This document shows, piece by piece, positions 25,588 through 35,433 of a stretch of DNA of 64,000 nt. Every line of letters starts with the position of its first letter. Position 1 is the stretch's first letter. The position numbers and the translations under genes are program-made. The stretch is from Pseudalkalibacillus sp052246725 (GTDB lineage Bacteria > Bacillota > Bacilli > Bacillales > Fictibacillaceae), in the NCBI GenBank assembly GCA_052246725.1, contig JBQQCL010000005.1; one strand, 5' to 3'. Below the pieces are notes generated by a model, which did no database searches, was not told the DNA's origin, and saw only the letters and a program-made list of their open reading frames with translations.

Positions 25588-27779
25588 TATGCTTGGCTCA
25601 CTTTCTTTTTATGAATTTCCTCAGGATATTCAATACGGGAATGGAACATACCATTCAACGTTTCACAAATGCTGATCGTAACGGTTTCGAGTTCCTTCAA
25701 TGTAATCGAACATTCGTTGAACTGTCCATCCTCCAAACGTTCGGCAACGATTTTCCGTACTAATGATTCTATCTTAGTCGGTGTAGGCTTTGCAATAGAG
25801 CGGACAGCAGCCTCTACCGAATCTGAGATCGAGACGATTGCAATTTCTTTCGTTTGCGGTTTCGGCCCCGGATAACGGAAGTCGGATTCTGTGACCTGTT
25901 TATCCGATTGCTGCATCGCTTTATGGTGAAAATATTTCAATAATGTGGTTCCATGATGCTGCTCTGCGATATCAATAATCTCAGTCGGGAGATTATATTC
26001 CCTCAGCATTTCTGCTCCATCGTACGGATGCGCGATGATAATTGTTTTACTGAGCTGTGGTGATATCTTATCGTGTGGATTTTCAATATTCATCTGGTTC
26101 TCGATGAAGAAGTGAGGACGCTTCGTCTTTCCAAGATCATGGTAGTAAGATCCCACTCTTGCCAGAAGACCATTTGCACCGATCGCTTCACATGCAGCCT
26201 CAGATAAATTGGCGACAACGACACTATGATGATACGTTCCTGGTGTTTCCATGAGCAATTTCCTAAGTAACGGATGGTTCGGATTAGAAAGTTCAATCAG
26301 CTTCATGGAAGTCAAAATACCGAAACCTGCTTCAAAGAATGGCAAAAGCCCTAGTGTCAAAACAGCGGATATGAACCCCGAGAATAAGGCATAACCAACC
26401 TGCCAGGAGATATCGGTCAGTTCAAATTGGCCGTTCGTTAATGCTAAAATGAGCAATACGACAATCGAATTGATGACAGACACAAAGAATCCGGCTTTCA
26501 GAATTTTAGATTTGACGTTCCTTTTTCCAAGGAAAAGGATACCTGAAAGTGAGCTGATAAGGACATAGGTTCCTATCGTGAAATTGAATGGACTTGCCGT
26601 ATTTTCGTTAAAAATTAAACTTCCACAAATCGCGAAAACGATACTTGAAATGATCGCACTCTGTTCATCGATCAACATTTTGATCATCATCGTTCCAAAA
26701 GCGACTGGTACGATGAATGCTACACTGGGATAATAGATACTGAGCAAGCTGGTAATTTTCATCAATATAAGCGTGATCGAAAACAATAACACATAAATGA
26801 TCAATTTGATGTTTTCTTTTTTCTTTTCACCGATCAGATCACGGAGGTAATAGATCAAGAAGGCGGTCATTAAGAGGACCAATAATCCAAGGCCGATATA
26901 TGGATATGGAGAAAAGTCCTCTTTTAATAAGCCGACAATCTCCAGCTTATAGAGAGCATCACTGGTTATACGGCTTCCTTTTTTAACTATGATCTCTCCT
27001 TCGCGGATGAAGACTGGCTCTACATTCGCTATCGCCTCTTCACGCAATCGCTTGGTCTCTTCTGCATCAAACGTATAAGTAGACGTAACCGCACTTGCTG
27101 TTATCTCGCTTAAAGCTGGTTTAACACTGTCAGATACGAACGCATTTTCAATAAAAGGTTCAACTTCCTTCTTCTTTTCATTGATCTGCTCAACGGTGAT
27201 TTTATCCTTCATGATCGTTTTTATCGTCGAGATCGCAACATCTTTAGCCATTGAAACCTCAGCTTTAGAAGCATTCAGAAAAGTGATCAATGAATCATCT
27301 TTAATGTCTTTGGAAATGAATTCAGGAAGGTTGTTGCGAATTAAATTGATGTTTTGTTTGGTTGTAGTGATTTTGTCAACATCTGTTTCAGGTGTATCTT
27401 CCTCTTTTTTAGGATCTGAATTATCGTTTTCATTAGAATCTTCTGCTTGAATCTCCTGGATCTGAGTGAACAATTTTTCAATATAAACGACTTGATCAAG
27501 GACAACATTTTCCTTCTCCACATATTCATCTGGAACAGAGGCAGCTGCTTCTGCTTCTTTAGCATTCGTTTCCCTTTGGTTTTGAATACGGTAAGGGGAT
27601 TGAATATCATCTTCAGCAATCGAATTCAAACTGACATCCAGCTTTTCAGGAATGACGTTGCTTATCATCGTAACCACCATCACAAAAGCGAGCGTCAAAT
27701 ATAGAAGGAATCGGCTTATTTTACTATTTTCGATTTGATTCCATTTTGTTTTCAGTTCATTAATTACCTTGGGAGACAT
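25587..27779 (-). CDS. pgpH: 7TM-HD c-di-AMP phosphodiesterase PgpH
   Basis: A 730-residue membrane protein (YqfF). One helix near residues 20-42 is followed by a long extracellular 7TMR-HDED domain (about 45-280), then seven membrane helices (about 290-480) and a cytoplasmic HD domain with YYHDLGK near residue 545 and a later EQHHGT. Family members hydrolyse c-di-AMP, which controls potassium and osmotic balance. The outer domain has an acidic, low-complexity insert (NENDNSDPKKEEDTPE). It begins the ybeY-dgkA-cdd-era series. Confidence 0.96.
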   Translation of the reverse strand: MSPKVINELKTKWNQIENSKISRFLLYLTLAFVMVVTMISNVIPEKLDVSLNSIAEDDIQSPYRIQNQRETNAKEAEAAASVPDEYVEKENVVLDQVVYIEKLFTQIQEIQAEDSNENDNSDPKKEEDTPETDVDKITTTKQNINLIRNNLPEFISKDIKDDSLITFLNASKAEVSMAKDVAISTIKTIMKDKITVEQINEKKKEVEPFIENAFVSDSVKPALSEITASAVTSTYTFDAEETKRLREEAIANVEPVFIREGEIIVKKGSRITSDALYKLEIVGLLKEDFSPYPYIGLGLLVLLMTAFLIYYLRDLIGEKKKENIKLIIYVLLFSITLILMKITSLLSIYYPSVAFIVPVAFGTMMIKMLIDEQSAIISSIVFAICGSLIFNENTASPFNFTIGTYVLISSLSGILFLGKRNVKSKILKAGFFVSVINSIVVLLILALTNGQFELTDISWQVGYALFSGFISAVLTLGLLPFFEAGFGILTSMKLIELSNPNHPLLRKLLMETPGTYHHSVVVANLSEAACEAIGANGLLARVGSYYHDLGKTKRPHFFIENQMNIENPHDKISPQLSKTIIIAHPYDGAEMLREYNLPTEIIDIAEQHHGTTLLKYFHHKAMQQSDKQVTESDFRYPGPKPQTKEIAIVSISDSVEAAVRSIAKPTPTKIESLVRKIVAERLEDGQFNECSITLKELETVTISICETLNGMFHSRIEYPEEIHKKKVSQA

Positions 27780-27889
27780 TCAATCCCACTCCTTTTATGG
27801 TGGCGCCCTGGTTTGTCAGATAAAATTGTTTATTTATTTCCTTACAATGAATCTCCTGTTAATGTCACCATTAAAATTTATCATATCTT

Positions 27890-28060
27890 TATTAAAGGTT
27901 CTTTTAGTAAATGTTGTTGGTTTTCGCAATTCTATTGGAATGGTGTGGAAATATACTCGCTTTCCGCAGGAGTCTCATATTATTTTCACTGCTTCCGGAT
28001 TTCATCAATTTCTATATCAAATGATAACCGCTCATTAGCAACGCACTAACAAGGACCATT
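27890..28060. repeat. Degenerate repeat between phoH and pgpH
   Basis: GGTTCTTTTAGTAAATGTTG, GTTTTCGCAA, CTCGCTTTCCGCAGGAGTCT and TTTTCACTGCTTCCGG match words in the 8.8 kb copy in the same order. This is a decayed copy. No gene is seen between 27780 and 28236. Confidence 0.65.
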
Positions 28061-28235
28061 CTCTCATGTTATTATTTTATCACGTATTTCGACCCATAGG
28101 GACAAGGTTAAGAAAATTTTGTAAAAGAAGACATACTTCAAATACCTTTTTTGCATGTAAAAAGTTTCAAAAACAACTTCATATTTGAGCACCCGCGGTA
28201 AGGGAGTAGTTTTTTTACAAAGCGAAAAAGAAAAA

Positions 28236-28699
28236 GGCAATTTTCTAAAAGATTGTTGCTTTTGATTCATTTTAAAAAACTCACCTTGTGCAAGTTGATT
28301 GGAGAGCAAGGTGCGAGACTCCTCGAAAATGAAAATCGCATTTTCTTCGTGCGATGTAACGCTGTCGAAGCTTTCCTTGTCCTGCGGGATCAGCGTGCCT
28401 ACTACCTGAATAATCTCCTCGCAAGGCATGCGACGAGGAAGCTCGCTTCGACAGGACTTTCTTGTAGACACAGGAGCACAAATGCTTCCTTGAAAAGGAG
28501 ACTCCTGAGGCCGCTAGGCGACGAGTGGGCTCACCGCCCCCCTCGGAAAGCGAGCATCCTGAAGCGGAAATCAACGACTTTTAAAGAAAACTTGGTGAGA
28601 CCAAGCCTTTTGTAGGTCGAGCCTTAGTTGCCCTTATACTGAAGAAAGTATTTTATACTTTCTTTAAGTGCAAGAGCAATAAAGTTTGCGAATTCAGCC
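28236..28699. repeat. Composite TIR-bearing repeat, copy B (464 bp)
   Basis: This is nearly identical to copy A along its whole length and the same size. The left end is GGCAATTTTCTAAAAG and the right end TTTGCGAATTCAGCC. The tail hairpin is CTTGG-TGAGA-CCAAG, better paired than in copy A. A-rich flanks (AAGAAAAA) on both sides could be a target duplication but are low in complexity. Confidence 0.9.
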
Positions 28700-28707
28700 A
28701 AGAAAAA

Positions 28708-28782
28708 AAGACCATCCCACCCTTCCAGTCAGTTACTCGATTTTTAAAATGAGAGGTTCTGACTTGAAGCGGGATTGGTCTT
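28708..28782 (-). terminator. Terminator after phoH
   Basis: AAGACCATCCC (28708-28718) pairs with GGGATTGGTCTT (28771-28782), with an inner AGTCAG/CTGACT stem. The minus strand ends in a run of T. It lies between phoH and repeat copy B. Confidence 0.8.
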
Positions 28783-29746
28783 AATCATGATCTTCGACTT
28801 CATAAGCATTTATGATTTTTTGTACAAGAGGATGCCGCACTACATCGGAATGTTGCATATGCATAATCTTGATTCCTTGAATGTCTTTGAATATTTTCTG
28901 TGCTTTTCGAAGACCTGATTCTTTTCCACGTGGCAAATCGATTTGGGTAATGTCCCCGGTTATGATCATTTTGGATCCGAAACCAAGTCTCGTCAAAAAC
29001 ATTTTCATTTGTTCTGGAGTGGTGTTCTGGGCTTCATCAAGTATGACGAATGCCTCGTCCAACGTACGCCCTCTCATGTATGCCAGAGGGGCAATTTCAA
29101 TCGTTCCACGCTCAATAAGTCTTTCCGTATGTTCCACTCCGAAAAGATCATGTAGTGCATCATATAAAGGTCTGAGGTATGGATCAACTTTTTCCTTCAA
29201 ATCCCCCGGCAGAAATCCAAGACTTTCTCCTGCTTCCACTGCAGGACGAGTCAGGATGATTCTTTTAACCTTACCTTCTTTCAGAGCTTTAACCGCCATG
29301 ACGACAGCTAAAAATGTCTTTCCGGTACCTGCTGGACCGATTCCAAAGACGAGATCATTCTTTTTGATCGCATTGATGTAATGGCGTTGACCAAGTGTTT
29401 TTGAACGAATCGGTCTACCTTTGATATTCGTAGTGATTTCTTCTTCAAATAATTGATCAAGTTCTTCGAGTATGCCTTCATTCGATAGCTGTACGGCATA
29501 GATGACATCACGGTCGGTGATAGTGACACCTTTACGGATTAATGACAGAAGGGCGTTAAGGACGTCTTCAACCAGTTGGGCTGTTTCCTCCTCGCCAGTT
29601 ACAGCAACTCCGCCACCACGCGTGACGATTTCTACGTCCAACGTCTGTTCAAGTGTTTTCAGGTGTGAATCATTCGGACCGAATAAGGCAATGCCTTCTG
29701 AAGGATTGTCTATTTGTAAACTCTTTATATTTAAGTGTTCTGACAA
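28781..29746 (-). CDS. phoH: PhoH-family ATPase
   Basis: A 321-residue PhoH-like protein. Walker A is GPAGTGKTFLA (about 136-146) and Walker B is AFVILDEAQN; IITGDITQIDLP and HSDVVRHPLVQKI are further family signatures. The role is probably RNA-related ATPase activity, consistent with conservation next to ybeY; direct function is not settled. The start is TTG behind GGAGATTGAG, and the gene begins within a few bases of the yqfD stop. Confidence 0.94.
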   Translation of the reverse strand: MSEHLNIKSLQIDNPSEGIALFGPNDSHLKTLEQTLDVEIVTRGGGVAVTGEEETAQLVEDVLNALLSLIRKGVTITDRDVIYAVQLSNEGILEELDQLFEEEITTNIKGRPIRSKTLGQRHYINAIKKNDLVFGIGPAGTGKTFLAVVMAVKALKEGKVKRIILTRPAVEAGESLGFLPGDLKEKVDPYLRPLYDALHDLFGVEHTERLIERGTIEIAPLAYMRGRTLDEAFVILDEAQNTTPEQMKMFLTRLGFGSKMIITGDITQIDLPRGKESGLRKAQKIFKDIQGIKIMHMQHSDVVRHPLVQKIINAYEVEDHD

Positions 29747-29752
29747 TATGGC

Positions 29753-30940
29753 TCAATCTCCTCCAATTATTGGTTGTTCACTTACAATATTTTCGATGAC
29801 TTTATAGTACATCGATACTTTTACTTTACCATTGTCGATTGTATGGTGCAAAATTTTTCCGCTTTTTATTTTTGCTTCATCATCCAACTTGCTTTTCAGA
29901 TCTTCACCAGCCATTTCTTGCGCTTTTTCAATGGCTTCCTTCTCCGTATATTTACGAACGACATGTTCTGATTCCTGTACATCTTTTCTTAGATATGAAA
30001 TCGGTAATTCCCACATGAACATTCGGAACGTCTTTTCTTCCTCCAATTCTTCATAATGCTCATAGGTGATATCGCTGAATCCCCATATCGGAATCTTTTT
30101 ACCAAATACACTCAAGTAATGTTTGTGTATATTGTTTCCTGTGTAGGTTTCGAAGCTCGACTCCAATGGCAGCATCACATCTACACGATACCAAACCTCA
30201 CCGAACACTTTGCCTTTGGCAGCAACGGTGCGTGTGTTTTTATCTTTTCCAATATACCCTGAAACTAATAATTCTCCTTTTTGGACCAATTGATTTCTTT
30301 CCACTTTCGGTTGACCTTGCTCGATGAACATATCTGTAATGAATGCTTTCTTTTTAGCGACCAGGTTTTGTGGCCCAGTCACTTCCACCTTTTCAGGCAA
30401 TTCTTTTTGCACGACTTTAAACTTGAAGGTCGTCCCGTCCAATGTGACCCCAACCCACGTAACCTCGTCCATTTTTTCGGTAACAAAATATTGGACTTCA
30501 CGGGGGTCCGGTAATCGGAATAAAAGCTTTCCTTTCTTGATTCCTAGCTCATCAACAACTTTTCGGAGGTGGTGTTCGGTTTGGGGATCGGCACCGCTCA
30601 CTTCGATTTTCCAAACCATATTTGATAACAGGAAGACAATTACGAAAAAGGAAAGCAGCCCTATAATGAACCCGCCTCTCGATATCATCCATTTAACGAT
30701 GAATGGTGCGCCCTGTTTCCGAACAACTGTAAATCTGCATCCGGTTTCCCTTAAAGCTTTCCTTATGTGAAGAGCATCGTCTGTAAACATATGAAGCTCC
30801 AGCTGTGATTCATTCCGCCGTCTAATATCCCAAAGGTGAATATTATGATTCAAACAATAATTGAGGAAGGTTTCTGCCTGTTCTCCTTCAATTTTTACGA
30901 TAACAGTCCCTTTGAGGTACTTTGTCCAAAATTTTTTCAT
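29753..30940 (-). CDS. yqfD: Sporulation protein YqfD
   Basis: A 395-residue membrane protein of the YqfD family, expressed during sporulation in Bacillus. One clear membrane segment is at about 88-110 (GGFIIGLLSFFVIVFLL), after an N-terminal domain with CLNHNIHLWDIRRR. The remainder is predicted outside the cytoplasmic compartment and ends in a TEKEAIEKAQEMA region resembling late-stage-IV membrane proteins. GGGGGAGGATCC precedes the ATG. It is paired with yqfC, as usual. Confidence 0.94.
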   Translation of the reverse strand: MKKFWTKYLKGTVIVKIEGEQAETFLNYCLNHNIHLWDIRRRNESQLELHMFTDDALHIRKALRETGCRFTVVRKQGAPFIVKWMISRGGFIIGLLSFFVIVFLLSNMVWKIEVSGADPQTEHHLRKVVDELGIKKGKLLFRLPDPREVQYFVTEKMDEVTWVGVTLDGTTFKFKVVQKELPEKVEVTGPQNLVAKKKAFITDMFIEQGQPKVERNQLVQKGELLVSGYIGKDKNTRTVAAKGKVFGEVWYRVDVMLPLESSFETYTGNNIHKHYLSVFGKKIPIWGFSDITYEHYEELEEEKTFRMFMWELPISYLRKDVQESEHVVRKYTEKEAIEKAQEMAGEDLKSKLDDEAKIKSGKILHHTIDNGKVKVSMYYKVIENIVSEQPIIGGD

Positions 30941-30960
30941 GGATCCTCCCCCTATTGGTT

Positions 30961-31245
30961 TTAAGAAATGTTTATGTAACGCACATCAAGAATTTTACCC
31001 TCTACTAAAATTTCCTCAGGAAGGATCGTTTTCAAGACAAAATCCTCACCTGTAATCAAGACCTCCCCTTGTTGAAGATTAAGTCGGAGTTCTTCATTAG
31101 TGAATTTCTTAACTCCCTTATGGTTTTCAATATATATGTGCAAATGTCCGATCATCGTGATCCTGGGCAGGTCCATGACGACATCAGCTGGTAATTCCAA
31201 AGAACGGGTCATCCACTTTTTCACTTTCTGTTTCAAACGCGCCAT
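30961..31245 (-). CDS. yqfC: Sporulation protein YqfC
   Basis: A 94-residue YabP/YqfC-family protein. The core reads LPRITMIGHLHIYIENHKGV followed by beta-strand repeats (EVLITGEDFVLKTILPEEI). The family includes forespore/coat-related YabP. The ATG at 31245 follows GAGGGGGTT; upstream codons open for 14 more residues lack family similarity. It is followed by yqfD after 20 bases, and the two are likely co-transcribed during sporulation. Confidence 0.92.
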   Translation of the reverse strand: MARLKQKVKKWMTRSLELPADVVMDLPRITMIGHLHIYIENHKGVKKFTNEELRLNLQQGEVLITGEDFVLKTILPEEILVEGKILDVRYINIS

Positions 31246-31504
31246 AAACGAACCCCCTCTCATCTCATTTTTATGAATGAAAAGCAATAACTATCACCGT
31301 TATCCATACTTTCACCATTATATTTTTCATATTCTAATTCATTCAGGAAAGATTACATCCGATTCGGTCTGGGGAAAACGACCAAGGACAGGACCTAAAA
31401 ATGATTTCTCTCTACATTGAGATCCTGTTCAAGTGAAGAGGATTACGGATCGCTGCGGAGGGAGTGAATTTAGTAAAAAGTCAATTTATGGAATAAAAGA
31501 TCAA

Positions 31505-31540
31505 AAAAACCATGTACACATATTGCGCACATGGTTTTAT
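31505..31540 (-). terminator. Terminator after the yqfB-like gene
   Basis: AAACCATGT (31507-31515) and ACATGGTTT (31529-31537) form a stem with T runs on both sides, so it may serve either direction. The rest of the 31246-31504 gap is the upstream region of yqfC; no clear promoter was identified there. Confidence 0.8.
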
Positions 31541-31545
31541 CGTTT

Positions 31546-32037
31546 TTATCGTTGTCTTAAGCGAGCCGTTACAGAATGCGGTTTTCTGGAACGGGGCGGG
31601 CCAAGTACCTCTGACCAAATGACACCCTGAGCAACATTGTCGGGGTTGGGCAGAACTTGATTTTGAGTAAGCTTCGGTCTTGTCTTAGGTTTTTCTCGAG
31701 GGAGTCTCGATTCTCTCGGCGTATAGTCTCGGGTTAATTGTTCTTCAACCGATTTCCCTATTTCTTCCCGCTTTGTTTGATATAACTCTTGTAAATCTGT
31801 AGAAAGCTTTTCACCACGTTCTTTCCACTGGCGTTCTGATCTACTCCGCTCCTCAACACGAGCAGGTCTTGTTTCAACTGGATGAGGTTGTTGTTGCTTT
31901 TGTTGTGGTCTACGTTTAGGCTGTTGCTGTTCATTTTGTTTTTCGATTTGACGCTTGAAGAAGCTTAGAATACCACCAATGACCAAAATCACAAAGAAGA
32001 TGTTTTGCATCAGCAGTTCAAGGATTGCTTCGAACAC
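31546..32037 (-). CDS. YqfB-like membrane-anchored hypothetical protein
   Basis: A 163-residue protein. Residues 5-27 (EAILELLMQNIFFVILVIGGIL) form one membrane helix. The rest is cytoplasmic, strongly basic and low in complexity: a Gln/Pro/Arg tract (about 35-60), a charged helix (65-110) and an Arg/Pro-rich tail. No catalytic motif is seen. It starts with GTG, overlapping the floA stop by one base, behind GAGGAGG. The place matches B. subtilis yqfB in the yqeZ-floA-yqfB operon; identity is by synteny, not by recognised sequence. Confidence 0.75.
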   Translation of the reverse strand: MFEAILELLMQNIFFVILVIGGILSFFKRQIEKQNEQQQPKRRPQQKQQQPHPVETRPARVEERSRSERQWKERGEKLSTDLQELYQTKREEIGKSVEEQLTRDYTPRESRLPREKPKTRPKLTQNQVLPNPDNVAQGVIWSEVLGPPRSRKPHSVTARLRQR

Positions 32038-33047
32038 TATCTAGAGCCTCCTCTAGGATTGCCATCTTCATCTTTATTAGGGTCAGTCGCTTTACCGATC
32101 GATCCTCTCATATCAGTATCCGCTTTTACGTTATTATAGTTCATGTAATCCATGACCCCGATATTTCCTGAACGTAATGCTTCAGCCATCGCCATCGGAA
32201 CTTCGGCTTCAGCTTCCACAACTTTCGCACGCATTTCCTCAACACGCGCTTTCATTTCTTGTTCTTGTGCTACTGCCATTGCACGGCGTTCTTCCGCTTT
32301 CGCTTGAGCGATATTCTTATCTGCTTCAGCTTGCTCGGTTTGTAATTCTGCCCCAATGTTTTTACCGATATCAACGTCGGCAATATCAATCGATAGGATT
32401 TCGAACGCTGTACCAGCATCAAGACCTTTTGTAAGTACTGTTTGAGAAATCAAATCTGGATTCTCAAGGACTTTTTTATGATTATCCGATGAACCGATCG
32501 TTGATACGATCCCTTCACCTACACGGGCGATGACAGTGTCTTCACCTGCACCACCGACAAGACGCTCGATGTTTGCGCGTACTGTGATTCTAGCTTTCGC
32601 TTTCACTTCGATACCGTCCATCGCCACACCAGCGATAAAAGGTGTCTCGATTACTTTTGGATTGACACTCATTTGAACAGCTTCTAAAACGTCACGTCCA
32701 GCAAGATCGATCGCAGCACAGCGTTCGAAGCTCAATTCAATGTTTGCTCTGTGAGCCGCGATCAGTGCATTTACGACCCGGTCTACATTACCACCTGCTA
32801 AGTAGTGACTTTCCAACTGGTTCGTACTGAGTTCAAGGCCAGCTTTTACGGCCTTGATCAACGGATTGATGACGCGGGAAGGAATGACACGTCTCAAACG
32901 CATTCCGATCAGTGTGAAAATACTTACTCTTACGCCTGCAGCAAGTGCGGAGATCCACAGGGCTACAGGTACGAACGTGAATAATACAGCCAGAGCGATG
33001 ACGACTGCCCCGATTAAAATGACCATGGTTAAAATATTTGTATCCAT
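32037..33047 (-). CDS. floA: Flotillin-like protein FloA
   Basis: A 336-residue flotillin (YqfA) that marks functional membrane microdomains and affects fluidity, secretion and signalling. Hydrophobic residues 6-40 insert into the membrane (MVILIGAVVIALAVLF...). The SPFH-like region follows, with GIEVKAKARITVRANIERLVGG (partial) and an Ala/Glu-rich coiled coil near 220-290 (QAKAEERRAMAVAQEQEMKA). Length matches the family. It lies four bases after yqeZ, its NfeD partner. Confidence 0.96.
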   Translation of the reverse strand: MDTNILTMVILIGAVVIALAVLFTFVPVALWISALAAGVRVSIFTLIGMRLRRVIPSRVINPLIKAVKAGLELSTNQLESHYLAGGNVDRVVNALIAAHRANIELSFERCAAIDLAGRDVLEAVQMSVNPKVIETPFIAGVAMDGIEVKAKARITVRANIERLVGGAGEDTVIARVGEGIVSTIGSSDNHKKVLENPDLISQTVLTKGLDAGTAFEILSIDIADVDIGKNIGAELQTEQAEADKNIAQAKAEERRAMAVAQEQEMKARVEEMRAKVVEAEAEVPMAMAEALRSGNIGVMDYMNYNNVKADTDMRGSIGKATDPNKDEDGNPRGGSR

Positions 33048-33051
33048 TTAG

Positions 33052-34404
33052 TTAGTTACCCCCTTGGTTTTCTACTTCTTTAATTTCTCTAACGATGATC
33101 CGAGAACCTTCCGTTTTTATGATTTTTATTGGACGATTTATTCCAATGTAACTGCCTTCGGTGACGACATCATAACGATCGTCTCCGATGATTGCTGTAC
33201 CTGATGGACGTAATGGTGTCATCGTCGTCCCGGTCAAACCGATCAACTCACTCTTTGTAACATTAGAAATGTATCCTCTGTCATTGGATGTAGAGTCAAA
33301 AAGTATGATTTTCTTTAATGGACCATTATATCCAAAATATTTTAAGAATAGGATTGAAACAATGATAGTAGCGACTAAAGCAATCAGGATCGACAGCAAG
33401 ATATTTCCGAGAGATCCCCCAGCAAGAACGATACCCACTAAGACAGCGATGATTCCGCCAACCCCTAGGATCCCACCTGGCACGAACACTTCAGCAATGA
33501 TCAAGCCAATCCCTAATACAAACAAGATGAGAGATTCCCAGCCTGCGAGTCCAGCGATCATATGGCCAAAGAAGAATAAAAGTAGGGCACCGAGACCGAA
33601 TGCTCCTGGAATACCAAAGCCTGGTGAATAAAGTTCAAGCACCAGTCCGATACTCCCTATCGATAGCAAAATAGGAACGACAACTGGATGTGTCACGTAA
33701 CGTGCGATTGTTTCCGCGAAGGATACTTCAATCTCTTTGATTTCAGCATCGGGTACTTCGAGATAGCTCAAAAGTTCATTGCGATTATTGACAATCGCTT
33801 CTGCATAACCGACTTTTTTCGCTTGTGTCGCATTCAATGTCAGAAATTCACCTTTAGTTACGCCCAATTCCTCAATCTCAACATCAGGATCTGCCATCGC
33901 TTTAGCATAGATTGGGTCACGATCGTTCAACTCTGCGGAAGCCTCCATTGTGGCGATCCAAGCTGATTCAGCTTTTTTTCCCGCTGCATTACCCTGGGAA
34001 TCGATGACTCCAGCTGCTCCCATCGTTGTCGAGGGTTTCATCACGATCTGATCTGCATTCAAAGCAATGTACGCCCCTGCAGATAAAGCGTGTTTCGTGA
34101 CATATGCTATGATCGGCACCTCAGATTCCCTCATGATTTTTGCAATGTTGCCAGCTGCATCGACCAGTCCACCTGGTGTATCCAACTCAAACACCAAGTA
34201 ATCAGCATTGTTTTCTTCAGCGGTTTTGACAGAACGTTTTATAAATGATTCCAAACCTCTTTCAACCGCATCCTGAACTGGTGCAACATAAACGACCGCT
34301 TTCCCGTCTTCAGCTTGTGAAGGATTTATTTGTACGAGAATCATCGGCAATAAGATCAACAGCATATAGAAAGCGATTTTCATATTTCTTTTAAACAGTT
34401 TCAT
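33052..34404 (-). CDS. yqeZ: NfeD-family membrane protein YqeZ (ClpP-like domain)
   Basis: A 450-residue NfeD1b protein. An N-terminal signal/anchor (about 5-30) precedes a ClpP-class serine-protease-like domain with LDTPGGLVDAA and KHALSAGAYIALNADQIVM. Four or five membrane helices follow (about 235-370), and a soluble OB-fold NfeD domain ends the protein. It works with FloA in membrane microdomains. The ATG at 34404 (MKLFKRNMK) follows AAAGGGGGTGGG; an earlier GTG is too close to that site. Confidence 0.93.
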   Translation of the reverse strand: MKLFKRNMKIAFYMLLILLPMILVQINPSQAEDGKAVVYVAPVQDAVERGLESFIKRSVKTAEENNADYLVFELDTPGGLVDAAGNIAKIMRESEVPIIAYVTKHALSAGAYIALNADQIVMKPSTTMGAAGVIDSQGNAAGKKAESAWIATMEASAELNDRDPIYAKAMADPDVEIEELGVTKGEFLTLNATQAKKVGYAEAIVNNRNELLSYLEVPDAEIKEIEVSFAETIARYVTHPVVVPILLSIGSIGLVLELYSPGFGIPGAFGLGALLLFFFGHMIAGLAGWESLILFVLGIGLIIAEVFVPGGILGVGGIIAVLVGIVLAGGSLGNILLSILIALVATIIVSILFLKYFGYNGPLKKIILFDSTSNDRGYISNVTKSELIGLTGTTMTPLRPSGTAIIGDDRYDVVTEGSYIGINRPIKIIKTEGSRIIVREIKEVENQGGN

Positions 34405-34582
34405 AAAACCCACCCCCTTTACTATCTACACTTTCTACGTATAATAATACAGTTAGGTTTCACATTTTTGAAAGGAAATATTTTTGTGAGATCAAACAAT
34501 GAGGATATGAGTGAATGTTTTCCAGATCGTCCGGAGATTTGTCTAGAAAATCCTAAACCATCTCCCACTAATAAGCGTAAAA

Positions 34583-34609
34583 AAACGCCTCGCACATGCA
34601 AGACGTTTT
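34583..34609 (-). terminator. Terminator after yqeY
   Basis: The minus strand reads AACGTCTTGCA, a short loop, then TGCGAGGCGTT and seven T residues. Two G-T wobble pairs are needed. Confidence 0.75.
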
Positions 34610-34620
34610 CAGCTCATTTA

Positions 34621-35064
34621 TTATGATAAGTTCTGTTGTACTAAACGGTTCACAAGACCACCATCTGCCTTGCCTTTCACTTTAGGCATGATGGCTCCCA
34701 TCACTTTTCCCATATCCTGTTTGGAAGTTGCTCCTACTTGCTCAATCGTTTCTTTCACAATTTGGTTGACTTCTTCTTCGGATAATTGTTCAGGGAGATA
34801 CTCGTTGAGTATTGCAATCTCTTGACGTAAATTTTCGACTAAGTCTTCACGACCAGCCTTCTTGAATTCCTGGAGGGAGTCTTTCCGTTGTTTAACTTCA
34901 CGAGAAAGAACCGTTAATTCCTCTTCTTCATTCAATTCGTGTCCTAACTTGATCGACTCGTTCTGAAGAGAAGACTTCACCATACGAATGACCGTCAGTC
35001 GTTGTTTTTCTTTGTTTTTCATCGCTTGTTTCATATCTTGATTCAAACGGTCAAGAAGACTCAA
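34621..35064 (-). CDS. yqeY: GatB/YqeY-domain protein YqeY
   Basis: A 147-residue helical protein with the YqeY/GatB-tail fold, seen in tRNA-dependent amidotransferases. It has MVKSSLQNESIKLG, LPEQLSEEEVNQIV and the closing MGAIMPKVKGKADGGLVNRLVQ. The role is probably tRNA-associated but is unproven. It starts with TTG behind GAGAGGGTG and lies 15 bases after rpsU, its usual partner. Confidence 0.95.
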   Translation of the reverse strand: MSLLDRLNQDMKQAMKNKEKQRLTVIRMVKSSLQNESIKLGHELNEEEELTVLSREVKQRKDSLQEFKKAGREDLVENLRQEIAILNEYLPEQLSEEEVNQIVKETIEQVGATSKQDMGKVMGAIMPKVKGKADGGLVNRLVQQNLS

Positions 35065-35079
35065 TTAGAACACCCTCTC

Positions 35080-35256
35080 TTAGTACTTACGCTTACGAGC
35101 TGCTTCAGACTTCTTCTTACGCTTTACGCTCGGCTTTTCGTAATGCTTACGCTTACGTACCTCAGCCAATGTTCCTTCTTTAGAAACGTTGCGCTTAAAA
35201 CGACGAAGTGCATCTTCTATAGATTCGTTCTTACGAACACTTGTTCTAATAGACAT
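35080..35256 (-). CDS. rpsU: 30S ribosomal protein S21
   Basis: A 58-residue S21, very basic, with RKNESIEDALRRFKRNVSK and the C-terminal KPSVKRKKKSEAARKRK that binds 16S rRNA near the anti-Shine-Dalgarno region. The ATG at 35256 follows GGAGGGAAATAT; six more upstream codons overlap that site. It has its own strong promoter and heads the rpsU-yqeY unit. Confidence 0.97.
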   Translation of the reverse strand: MSIRTSVRKNESIEDALRRFKRNVSKEGTLAEVRKRKHYEKPSVKRKKKSEAARKRKY

Positions 35257-35322
35257 ATATTTCCCTCCCTCCAAGCTCCTTCAAAAAAATAGAAAAAGGA
35301 GCGAAAAACCATATCTTTAAAC

Positions 35323-35352
35323 ATTATAATATATGCCTATTTTTTTCGTCAA
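35323..35352 (-). promoter_or_regulatory. Sigma-A promoter of rpsU
   Basis: TTGACG (complement of 35347-35352), an 18-base spacer and a perfect TATAAT (complement of 35323-35328). The leader to the rpsU start is about 60 bases. Confidence 0.75.
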
Positions 35353-35433
35353 CTTTATTTCCTTTATTCGTGTAATTATTTCGTCATGTCCAAAACACCT
35401 CGTCCATAAAATAGACTAGGTGGTGAAGATCAG